From positions 62,001-126,000 of the forward strand of contig JAECZO010000080.1 of the NCBI GenBank assembly GCA_019188245.1: DNA of 64,000 nt, read 5' to 3'. The translations under genes and the position numbers were made by a program. Positions 49,861 through 57,766 of the stretch are shown one piece after another. Within the stretch, counting starts at the first letter, position 1, and each line of letters begins with the position of its first letter. This DNA is from Novymonas esmeraldas. Lineage: Eukaryota; Euglenozoa; Kinetoplastea; Trypanosomatida; Trypanosomatidae. The notes under the pieces are model-generated. The model was given only the letters and a program-made list of their open reading frames with translations, was not told where the DNA came from and did not search any database.

Positions 49861-50739
49861 ATGGCGGACACGACACGATCGAGCGCCTCGTCCGAGTCAT
49901 CCCTGCGCAGCGCATCCTCCGACTCCACCGCCACCGCCACCTCCTCCACCAGCGAGGACGACGTCTGCGCACAGGACTCAGCCCGCCGCACTGCCGATGA
50001 CACCGCCGTGGCGGAGGTCACCAAGCTGCGGCTGCAGCGCGAGCAGCGGCTGCGGCGGGTGCTCTCGCAGCGCCACCTGGGCCAGACAGACGGCGTCCCG
50101 CGCGGCAGCCTCGTGTGCACGCGTGCCGCACTCGCGGAGGAGGACACGGTGTGGCTTTACACGCTGACCAACAGCGCGTGCTTCGAGCGACTCGTGCGCG
50201 GTGTGGCGGCCACGGCGCCGTCCGCGCTGGCGGGCCGCCTCGACGCCGTCCTGTCGCAGTCGAATCCTCTTTTTTACTTCAACTACCGCATGTCCATCCC
50301 GAGCGGCGGCGGCGGCGGCGGCGGCGACGGCGGGACGACGCTGCGGGAGGCGCCGGTGATGGAGCGCTGGCGGCAGCAGACGCCGGCGCTGCGACGCAAG
50401 CGGCCGGCACCGGCGGAGGACAGCCCATCACGGTCGCGCAACAGCGGCGGTGATGTCGTCGGGACCGCCACGGCGCCGAGGCTGTCGTCCGCCTCGTCGG
50501 GCCTCGTGGCGCAGTCCATGCGCGTGTGGGAGGCGCACCTCGCCGCCACGCTCACGCGTGAGGGCGAGACGATCCAGAACTTCCGCCTGAGCCGCACTAA
50601 GGCGAGCTACACGGAGAAGAAGGAGTTCCAGGCGGCGGCGGCGTGGCGTGAGTACGAGCGCGAGGTGCAGATGCAGGCGCAGCAGCGCGAGCGCGAGATG
50701 CAGCGGTCGCTGCGTCGGGGTGAGGCGAAGGAGCCGTAG
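49861..50739 (+). CDS. Hypothetical protein (292 aa)
   Basis: Not recognised. The ATG at 49861 (MADTTRSSASSESS) is used; the open frame begins 48 bases upstream at a TTG. Residues 1-50 are Ser/Thr-rich and acidic, hence disordered. A helical, Arg-rich stretch follows (VTKLRLQREQRLRRVLSQ), then a mixed segment with DTVWLYTLTNSACFERLV and LSQSNPLFYFNYRMSIPSG that looks folded, then a Gly/Ala/Ser linker. The end is basic and helical (WREYEREVQMQAQQREREM). No catalytic motif or membrane helix is visible. Coding status is supported by the mixed central segment and its position. Confidence 0.8.
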   Translation: MADTTRSSASSESSLRSASSDSTATATSSTSEDDVCAQDSARRTADDTAVAEVTKLRLQREQRLRRVLSQRHLGQTDGVPRGSLVCTRAALAEEDTVWLYTLTNSACFERLVRGVAATAPSALAGRLDAVLSQSNPLFYFNYRMSIPSGGGGGGGDGGTTLREAPVMERWRQQTPALRRKRPAPAEDSPSRSRNSGGDVVGTATAPRLSSASSGLVAQSMRVWEAHLAATLTREGETIQNFRLSRTKASYTEKKEFQAAAAWREYEREVQMQAQQREREMQRSLRRGEAKEP

Positions 50740-51046
50740 TGGCGGACGAGGGCGATCATCACGTGGCGGGCACCACACCGCTGGACTGCTGAACCGCGCT
50801 CTTCTCTTTATGAGCGCACATAGACGTGTGTGTGTGTGTGTGTGTGCGATACAGGTGTGTACCTCCTGCCGTCCCTGCACAAACCTCCACAGCAGCACCG
50901 TCTCTTGAGCCAGCAAACACACGTGCACACCCACACGTACACGAGTGACAACACGACGGCAGCGGCCACGGAATGGAAGTCTGCAGGGAGGCGATGGATG
51001 GACGAGCGACCGGCGTCATCATGACACAGAGAAGACAACCCGCTCA

Positions 51047-51110
51047 CCATCTCTCTCTCTCCCTCTCTTTGAGAAGACACCACTCTCTCTCTCCCTCTCT
51101 TTGAGAAGAC
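51047..51110. repeat. Two copies of a 32-bp CT-rich unit ending GAGAAGAC
   Basis: The GAGAAGAC block appears at 51071-51078 and 51103-51110 with near-identical CT-rich sequence before each. The duplicated unit lies in the splice-signal region of the 94-aa gene. Confidence 0.88.
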
Positions 51111-51227
51111 ACCACTCTCTCTCTCTCTCCCTGCTCCTCTTCCTCTCTCTCCATCAGCGATCCACCACACACACACACACAGACACATACAGACAGACGC
51201 AGACGCACGTAGCTGTGCTTCACACGC

Positions 51228-51252
51228 GTTCCCCCCCTCTCACCTCACTCAG
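51228..51252 (+). promoter_or_regulatory. Candidate spliced-leader acceptor for 94-aa gene
   Basis: A C/T-rich tract ends in CTCAG with AG at 51251-51252, 13 bases before the ATG at 51265. The short leader and strong pyrimidine tract make this a good candidate; the actual site is inferred. Confidence 0.65.
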
Positions 51253-51264
51253 TGCTGTGCGACG

Positions 51265-51549
51265 ATGGGCCACTCCGCGAAGATCACGCGTGGCGGCAAC
51301 AAGAAGCGTGTGAATCAGGGCCGTGTCGACGCGAAGATGAAGGCGCAGGGGGCAAAGACGCACACCACCACCGTCAAGGAAGCTGTGGAGGCGAAGCGAC
51401 TCCTGAAGCAGCGAGCGGCAGCCATCGCCGGTGAGTTGAAGGCGAAGGCACAGACCAGCGGCAACGTCGGCGCCTCCGGCGCGGCGATCGTTCGCATGGC
51501 GCCTAAGCCTGTGACGAAGCCGAAGCCCTCGACTAAGCCAGAAGCATAA
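51265..51549 (+). CDS. Small basic hypothetical protein (94 aa)
   Basis: Not recognised. A Lys/Ala-rich protein starting MGHSAKITRGGNKKRVNQG at the ATG at 51265. Its middle is a single helix-prone stretch (VKEAVEAKRLLKQRAAAIAGEL) and its end is a Lys-Pro-rich tail (KPVTKPKPSTKPEA). The charge and size resemble small nucleolar or ribosome-associated proteins, but no family motif is visible. It has a good splice acceptor directly upstream and no alternative frame of comparable quality, which supports it being real. Confidence 0.8.
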   Translation: MGHSAKITRGGNKKRVNQGRVDAKMKAQGAKTHTTTVKEAVEAKRLLKQRAAAIAGELKAKAQTSGNVGASGAAIVRMAPKPVTKPKPSTKPEA

Positions 51550-52025
51550 CAGCGTGTGTGCGTGTGCGTGTGTGTGTATGTGCGTCTGTGTATGCACGTG
51601 TGTGCGGTGAAAGTGAGACCGCTGCTGTCTTGTGCGAAAGGAGCTTGACGCAGCGGTGCCGTCACCGTCTCTCTGGTGTGTCTGTGTGTCGAGGTGCTCA
51701 TGTCCAACCTCGCGTCGTCTAAACCACTCCTGCGCACGCACACACACGTGCACGCGAACGGACAGAGAGGCGCATGTTGTCCTTCGCTTCAACCACCGCT
51801 GCTCCTCTGCGCTCTGCCTCTCCCGCTCCTGTGCCACCGCTTCCTCGCCACTCTCCCTCCCTCCCTCCCCGTCTCTCACTCTCCCACCGTCACACACACA
51901 CACACACGCGTGACTGGCCAGTCCCTCCCCGACCTACAGCACACGCACTCACATACCGCCAGCATCCGCGCCCCCCTCCTCTCTCTCTCCATCTCCCCCC
52001 CTCTCTCCGCCCTCACCTCGTTAAG
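51550..52025. other. Spacer before ATP synthase c gene
   Basis: No gene seen. GT-rich to about 51590, pyrimidine-rich from about 51790, a CA run at about 51891-51906 and a C/T-rich tract at 51968-52021. The open frame from 51774, in phase with the next gene, is pyrimidine-repeat translation. Confidence 0.6.
51968..52025 (+). promoter_or_regulatory. Pyrimidine tract with AG abutting the ATP synthase c start codon
   Basis: A C/T tract of about 50 bases ends in GTTAAG with AG at 52024-52025, directly before the ATG at 52026. If used, the spliced leader would be joined with no native 5' UTR. An AG near 51961 upstream is the alternative. Confidence 0.45.
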
Positions 52026-52346
52026 ATGATGCGCCGTGTTCTTGCTCAGCCGGTGGCCCGCCGCGCCGCCGCCGCGTCCGGCGCGCTCGTGGTGGCGCCT
52101 CGCCAGGCCTCCACCGTCGCCATCTCCGTGCAGGGCCTGCACTACGTCGGCACCGGCCTCGCCGCCATCGCGCTCGCCGGCGTCGGCATGGGTATCGGTA
52201 CGATCTTCGGCTCGCTCCTCATCGCCTGCGCTCGCCAGCCGAACCTCACGAAGATGCTCTTCAACTACGCAATTCTGGGCTTCGCCCTGACGGAGGCCAT
52301 CGGCCTGTTCGCGCTGATGCTCGCCTTCCTCATGCTCTTCTCGTAG
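52026..52346 (+). CDS. ATPC: ATP synthase F0 subunit c, mitochondrial (106 aa)
   Basis: Proteolipid ring subunit of mitochondrial F1Fo ATP synthase, which carries protons across the inner membrane. Residues 1-29 form a basic import signal ([20 protein letters not shown]). The mature part is a two-helix hairpin: helix 1 with the Gly-rich [20 protein letters not shown] at 42-61, the polar loop ARQPNL at 69-74, and helix 2 with the essential carboxylate E90 in [18 protein letters not shown]. The loop motif RQP and the placement of Glu are canonical. Two ATGs stand in a row (52026 and 52029); either could start translation. Kinetoplastids usually carry several c-subunit genes with different presequences, so this may be one isoform. 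Confidence 0.97.
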   Translation: MMRRVLAQPVARRAAAASGALVVAPRQASTVAISVQGLHYVGTGLAAIALAGVGMGIGTIFGSLLIACARQPNLTKMLFNYAILGFALTEAIGLFALMLAFLMLFS

Positions 52347-52607
52347 AGCGTGGTCGCTGTGCGGACGCTGGCGCATCTGTGCGTGTGCGTGTCCGTGTGC
52401 AGTTGTGGACGTTGACCGGCGGACTGACAAGGTGCGTGCGTGTCGGCGTCGTGTGTGCGAGGACTGCGGTGTAGGACAGAGGAAGGAGGGACGGGACGGC
52501 GGCTGAGAGGCAGAGAGTCGGTGGTGGCGTGGCGCGTCCGCCTCCGCGGCCCGCATGCGCCCGCCTCCTCTCCGACTCCCCATCTCTCTTTACACCCACA
52601 CACACAG

Positions 52608-52638
<31 letters not shown>

Positions 52639-52821
52639 CTCATGGGGCACTGCGGTGCGGCGTAGACGGCGGCGGCGTCGTCGGTCTTCGTCCCGCCCGT
52701 CAACGCGGTCGCGTCCACCGTCGTGGTCGTCGTGGTCTGTGTAGCATCTTTGTCTCGTACTTCTTTCTTTTCTTTTGTTTGTTTGGTATCATAACGTAGC
52801 GGATTGACTTGTCTCTCTCGC

Positions 52822-52852
<31 letters not shown>

Positions 52853-53596
52853 TGTGCTTGTGTGCTTGTGTGCTTGTGTGCTTGTGTGCTTGTCTTTGTT
52901 GTGAGTGTGCTCGGTAGTGCACGTCTCCCCTCCTCTCTCTCACTGGTTCTGTGCTCGCGCCAGACCTCGCGGGGACGCGGCGGCGGGTGGGTCCGGGGGG
53001 ACGCGTGCACATGCGCGGTGCTCATGTAGGATAGCAGAAGAACACTGAGCCAGCACACCCTTCCCTCTTCTCGACTCGATGTGGTGGTGGTAGACACGGA
53101 GAGAGTGAGAGAGAGAGCAGTAGGGGGCGCTGCCGTTGGCGTGTCACTGAGACACGACTCAGCCCACACTTGCTGCGAGACACACACACACCACACACAC
53201 ACACACACACTTAGCATCGACTATGGACGCTTCTTGTTGTTGTTTGTGCACACACGCACCACACACACGTGAGGGATAGAGAGAACAAGGAAACAAAAGT
53301 GGATGCTCAGTAGCACCTGTGCAGTGGCGGGGCAGCGCCGACCGCTCTCCAGGTGTCGGCCTGCATCTGTTTGCGTCTGTGTGTGTGTGTGTGTGTGGGA
53401 GATGGCAGGGAAGTAGCCCTCACTGTACGGACACACACGCACACGCACACACAGACTCTCTCTCTCTCAACCTGCTCGCTGATCGCAGGCGAGGAGAGAC
53501 GCAGTCGCAGAAGGACTTCTCCCTCTCCTCCTCCTCACCCCTGTGAGCCACGGCATTCCTTTCCCCATGTCTCTCTTACATACCCTCTCTCTCTTT

Positions 53597-53634
<38 letters not shown>

Positions 53635-53685
53635 GGTACGCTGTGACGCGCACACGTCGGTTTGTTTGTTTGTGTCAAGTCGCGG
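52347..53685. other. Spacer of 1.34 kb with several repeats
   Basis: No gene seen. CA lies at 52599-52635, (GT)n at about 52821-52849, five TGTGCTTG units at 52851-52892, CA at 53181-53209, GT at about 53375-53398 and (CA)n at 53600-53630. AG at 53634-53635 is a plausible splice acceptor for the next gene. Confidence 0.65.
52851..52892. repeat. Five tandem TGTGCTTG octamers
   Basis: Perfect 8-bp tandem units follow directly on a GT run in the presumed 3' UTR/spacer of the ATP synthase c gene. The arrangement suggests the octamer arose from the GT run. Confidence 0.9.
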
Positions 53686-54774
53686 ATGTCCCTCAAACAA
53701 GTTGCGGCGTTCGGCGCGGTTGGTGCGCTGTCGGTGTTCGGCGCCGTCGGTGGCGGTCGGTGGCGCCGCGTCGAGCTGCGGCGCGCGGAGCTGAACGAAG
53801 AGTACGCGTCGCTCATGGAGGACACGCGCGTCGTGAGCGAGGAGCGCCTCGCCCGCGGGGAGCGGCTGGCAGCGAAGGAGGCGGAGGCGGTGGCGACGGC
53901 GCAGACTGTCGACATCCTGTGGGCGGACCGGCTGGAGCGCTATGTGCAGATGAACAAGGAGCTGCACGCCTACCTCGCCGCGTTGCCCGAGGCGGTCGGC
54001 GCGCTGAAGGGTCTCTCAAACCACTACCGCTACGTGGCGGAGGAGATGCCCAAGTTCTTGGGCTTTGACATCGCCTGCTCCAAGGTACACAACCTCGGAC
54101 TGATGCTCGAGCACGGCAGGGCAGTGGGTCTGGAGCGAGTGGCGGCGACGGTGCAGGAGATGTTCGCAGCCGAGCCGCTCGTGCAGGTGGTGTGCGCGAG
54201 CATCACCAGCGCGCCAGTCCCCCCGCACCCGCGCTCCATCGCGGACGCAAGCGCCACCTTCACCTTCTGCATGGAGGAGCTCGACCGCGCCGTCGGAGGC
54301 GTCGCCGCTCGGTATGCCGCGCCGGCGGTGGCGCCGCCGCCGCCCACGCCTGGACTACTCTCCGACACGGTGCGGCGGATGATCGGCATGACGCGGGCCG
54401 ACACACTCAGCGGCGGCCGGCGCCGGCTCGCAGAGCGCCGCAAGGACATGGAGGAGATGCTGCGCCGGGCACAGCGGCAGCTGCACACAGAGGAGGACGT
54501 CCGCGCCGCGCTGGACTACACCGTTGAGCTCGACGGGCACTTCGCCGCCGGTGCGCCGAGACGCGCGGGGCTCTGGGCCGCCGTGCCCTCTGGCGCTGAA
54601 GACTTCGTTGCCGCCGTTCGCGCAGACGCGGAGGTGAAGAAGGCTATCCAGCAGCTCGACCTCTGGCGCGACGCGGCCACGACTCTTCTCGTGCACCGCC
54701 AGGCGGAGGCCGCGCTGCAGAGCTACCACCTCCTCCTCGCCGAGACGCTGACGGCGGTGAACGAGCTGAAGTAG
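53686..54774 (+). CDS. Probable membrane-anchored mitochondrial protein, function unknown (362 aa)
   Basis: Not firmly recognised. The ATG at 53686 (MSLKQVAAFGAVGALSVFGAVGGGRW) is preferred to an in-frame upstream start. Residues about 5-24 are an uncharged Ala/Gly/Val segment followed by WRRVELRR, which looks like a membrane anchor with a basic flank. The rest is largely helical and soluble: about 30-110 (Glu/Ala-rich), a folded core at about 105-195 with GLSNHYRYVAEEMPKFLGFD and VHNLGLMLEHGRAVGL, and helices at about 230-362. Topology resembles inner-membrane organisers such as MICOS subunits, but no mitofilin or CHCH signature can be claimed. It sits between ATP synthase c and RPN10 genes. 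Confidence 0.82.
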   Translation: MSLKQVAAFGAVGALSVFGAVGGGRWRRVELRRAELNEEYASLMEDTRVVSEERLARGERLAAKEAEAVATAQTVDILWADRLERYVQMNKELHAYLAALPEAVGALKGLSNHYRYVAEEMPKFLGFDIACSKVHNLGLMLEHGRAVGLERVAATVQEMFAAEPLVQVVCASITSAPVPPHPRSIADASATFTFCMEELDRAVGGVAARYAAPAVAPPPPTPGLLSDTVRRMIGMTRADTLSGGRRRLAERRKDMEEMLRRAQRQLHTEEDVRAALDYTVELDGHFAAGAPRRAGLWAAVPSGAEDFVAAVRADAEVKKAIQQLDLWRDAATTLLVHRQAEAALQSYHLLLAETLTAVNELK

Positions 54775-55285
54775 GTGTGAAAGTGTGTGTGTGTGTGTCT
54801 TTGCAAGTATCGAGGAACGAACTCCATTGTACGGCAGCATGCGGCGTGCGGAGACCACGATTGTCTTGTCTGTGTGTGTTTGTGTGTGTGTCCCTCCACT
54901 TCTCTCCCTTTCTCCACCTCCACACACACACACACACACACGCATCGATCGATGTAGTCTCTGTCAGCGCTCGTCAGGCCGCGCCTGCGAATCGCAGCTG
55001 GACTGCAAGACGGACAACCCGTCTGGCTCAGCCACAGCTGATCGCTCTCTCTCTCTCTTGTGGACATGCACCTTGCTCAATGCAGATGCCATCGGAGTCA
55101 GTCTATCACGGAGTAGACAAGGCAGCAGGGGCCGACTGCCTTCACCCGCACAACACCTCCCTTCCTCTACTTCCTCTACTTCCTCTCTACTCACTCCCGA
55201 CTTGCATGGCTGTGTCATCCTCTCCGGCCTTGTACACGTGCGTGCGTGCGTGCGTGCGTGCCGGTGCAGCTTCCCTCGTCACGCA

Positions 55286-55325
<40 letters not shown>

Positions 55326-55554
55326 TCGCAGCGCCTCTCCGTCTTCGCCATCTTTTGCGACTTTCTTTTCTTTTGTTTCGTGTCTCTGCGACATCGCCAC
55401 CGCCGATTGACGACGCTCTCTCTGTCCCTGCTCCACTTGTGTCGACACACCGTCGTCTCTCTCTGCGCCGCTCGGCTCTTGCCACCAGATACACACACAC
55501 ACACACACAAACACACATACCGAGAGAAGCAGTTGCACGCAGACAGAGAGCGAG
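54775..55554. other. Spacer before RPN10 gene
   Basis: No gene seen. GT-rich after the stop codon, CA at 54920-54941, a CTTCCTCTA-type repeat at about 55162-55190, (TGCG)n at 55238-55261, (CA)n at 55289-55320 and CA at 55490-55515. AG at 55488-55489 after a pyrimidine-rich stretch is a plausible splice acceptor. Confidence 0.65.
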
Positions 55555-56613
55555 ATGGTCGAGGCGTGCTTCCTCTGCCTGGACTCGACGGAGTACATGC
55601 GCAATGGGGACCAGTACCCGACGCGCATGATGGCGGAGCAAGACGCGGCGTGCCTGCTGGTGAACGCCAAGCTGCAGGCGAACGCAGAGAACACACTGGG
55701 CTTCCTCACCACCGGCGGCAACGCATGCACGGTGTACGAGACCCTCACGAACAATGTGGAGTCCATCATGTCGTCCATCGGCGGCATCCCGGTGAGCGGC
55801 AAGCGCAGCAACTTCGGCTCCGGTCTGCAGATCGCGGCTCTCGCACTCAGCCACCGCACCAACCAGCGCGCGGAGAAGCGCATCGTCGCCTTCGTGGGCA
55901 GCCCAGTCGGAGAGACCGCGGCAGAGCTCGACGTGCTGGCGAAGAAGCTGCGCAAGGATGATGTGGCCGTGGACGTGGTTGCCTTCGGCGTCGGCGTGAA
56001 CGTCGAGCTGCTGCGCGCCTTTGTGGCGAAGGTGAGCAAGAAGGAGAACTCGCGCTTTCTCGCGATCGATGCGCGCGAGAACTTGACGGACCGACTCATG
56101 AGCAACGCCATCCTGCACGGCGAGGACATCCCCGAGGGCATGGAGGGCGGCGTCGGCGCCGGTGCGGCGGGCGGCTTCGGCGTGGACCCGAACATGGACC
56201 CCGAGCTGGCCATGGCCCTCCGTCTCTCCATGGAGGACGAGCTGCAGCGCCAGGCGGCTGCGTCAGGGGCCGCCGCCGCCGCCTCCGCAGCGCCGTCGCC
56301 ATCGGAGCAGCAGCAGAGCTCCACAGCGCCGGTGGGCGACGCACCCGCCACGGCAGCAGCCGAAGCGGCGGCCGCGAACAGCGCACCGGTGGACGTCGAC
56401 ACCATGTCTGAGGAGGAGATGATCCGGCGCGCCATCGCTCTGTCCCTGCAGGACTCGGCGCTAGCGCGGGCCAGCGCCAACGACGCCGCCGCCACCGCCA
56501 CCGCCGCCAACGAGGAGGCCAACGAGGAGGCCAACGAGGAGGCCAACGAGGAGGCCTTCGCGAAGGGCGTCGAGGATGCGTTGGCGAAGGACGAGGAGGA
56601 GAGGCGCCCCTGA
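55555..56613 (+). CDS. RPN10: 26S proteasome ubiquitin receptor RPN10 (352 aa)
   Basis: Ubiquitin receptor of the 19S regulatory particle (yeast Rpn10, human S5a/PSMD4). A von Willebrand A domain covers about residues 1-190: EACFLCLDSTEYMRNGDQYPTR, GNACTVYETLT, SNFGSGLQIAALALSHR and RIVAFVGSP. The family's near-invariant D-S-E/T-x-M-R-N-G-D start is present. Two ubiquitin-interacting motifs follow: DPELAMALRLSMEDE (about 215-230) and SEEEMIRRAIALSLQDS (285-301), as in animals, whereas yeast has one. An Ala/Ser/Pro linker separates them. After the second motif comes an Ala/Asn region with four NEEA repeats (about 321-337) and a Glu/Lys-rich end. Start at the ATG at 55555. Confidence 0.97.
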   Translation: MVEACFLCLDSTEYMRNGDQYPTRMMAEQDAACLLVNAKLQANAENTLGFLTTGGNACTVYETLTNNVESIMSSIGGIPVSGKRSNFGSGLQIAALALSHRTNQRAEKRIVAFVGSPVGETAAELDVLAKKLRKDDVAVDVVAFGVGVNVELLRAFVAKVSKKENSRFLAIDARENLTDRLMSNAILHGEDIPEGMEGGVGAGAAGGFGVDPNMDPELAMALRLSMEDELQRQAAASGAAAAASAAPSPSEQQQSSTAPVGDAPATAAAEAAAANSAPVDVDTMSEEEMIRRAIALSLQDSALARASANDAAATATAANEEANEEANEEANEEAFAKGVEDALAKDEEERRP

Positions 56614-57415
56614 TCCTGAAGCAGTGTCTCCCTGTGTGTATGCGTGCAAGAGGGAGAGTACAGCGAGGGAAAGCACAGATGCACACCGCCTCACCCCCCC
56701 TTCCCCCCTCCATCATCTCGCTCACCACCCACGAGCTCATGTGTCTCCCCCCCCCTTCCTCCCACGACACACACACGCACACACATACACACACACACAC
56801 ATGTGTGCACACGCATGCGTACCTTCACCATCCTCGATGTTGTCTCTCTTCATCCGAGCGCAATGAGAATGCATTGGCGTGGGGCCTCGCTAGACGCCGT
56901 CCGTCTCCCACAACTCCTGTTCTTGCGCGTGTCGGCGCCGTCGCCTCCTGCGTCTCTCGATCTCGTCAGACGCGATGCCTGTGCGCGTCGTGGCGTTTTG
57001 CGTGCACGTGCATATGTGTATGTGTGTCTCTCCAGATATGAAAGAACACGAGAGGAGGGAGGAGGAGGTGGAGAGGAGGGGGCGGCAGGGGCGGCAGGGG
57101 CACGCCTCGATGCACGGGCAGCGAGTGCGGTGACGTCCCGCCGTCCCACGTACTCCCCCTTCCTCCTTTCCTGGCACGCGGCTGAGATGATGAACGCGCC
57201 TGCACGTCACGACGCAAGGATGGGCGCTCTTCTGCTGCGTCCCTCTCTCCACGCACACACGCACACAATCGACTACGTACTCCTACCTCTCTCTCTCTCC
57301 TTCCCTCTCCCCTACTCCTTCATCACTGAGTCGGTCACATGTCGTTCTCCTCCGCTCTCGTCCTCTCATCATGACTGAGCAGCTGCGTTGGTTTGTTGAC
57401 GTTGATACATAGACG

Positions 57416-57446
<31 letters not shown>

Positions 57447-57766
57447 AGATATATTCTCTCTGTCTCACTAGCGCACTGGTTCTCGTACACACAGACAGAC
57501 ACACACTGCCGCGCACGTCTCCCGTCGGCGCTGAGCTGACGTGGTACGATCTCGCCTCTTTGTTTTGCTCCTCCCCCTCTGTCTCTCTCTCTGTCTCTGT
57601 GTGTGTGTGCCACAGACGCGCCGTGAGAGTGTGCGCGCACCGCCGCACCACACCGTGAGCTCCACGTGTACTCTCTCTCCCCCCTCTCTTCTTTCCTTGC
57701 TGGTCTTCGCCGTTCACCCCTCCCCCCCTCCTCCCCCCTCCTCCCCCTCTCCGCACCATAATCGTC
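56614..57766. other. Spacer of 1.15 kb before Miro gene
   Basis: No gene seen. CA lies at 56765-56800 and (CA)n at 57416-57441. A stretch at 57050-57130 is purine-rich (GAGGAGG/GGCAGG). Long CT-rich tracts at 57560-57600 and 57670-57755 flank a candidate splice acceptor. Confidence 0.6.
57560..57615 (+). promoter_or_regulatory. Candidate spliced-leader acceptor for Miro gene
   Basis: A long CT-rich tract is followed by GTGTGCCACAG with AG at 57614-57615, about 150 bases before the ATG at 57767. No AG is found in the C/T-rich 57680-57766 interval, which favours this upstream site. Confidence 0.5.

Larger units (their letters stand above)
50740..51264. other. Spacer with a 32-bp duplication
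   Basis: No gene seen. (GT)n lies at 50826-50846 just after the stop codon. A CT-rich tract at about 51047-51140 contains a 32-bp tandem duplication, and a CA run lies at 51168-51180. A pyrimidine tract and AG immediately precede the next start codon. Confidence 0.65.

Noticed and set aside
56644-57378. 244-codon open frame between RPN10 and Miro genes
   Set aside because: His-Thr, Ser-Pro and Gly-Glu simple sequence, inconsistent with the codon bias of real genes here.
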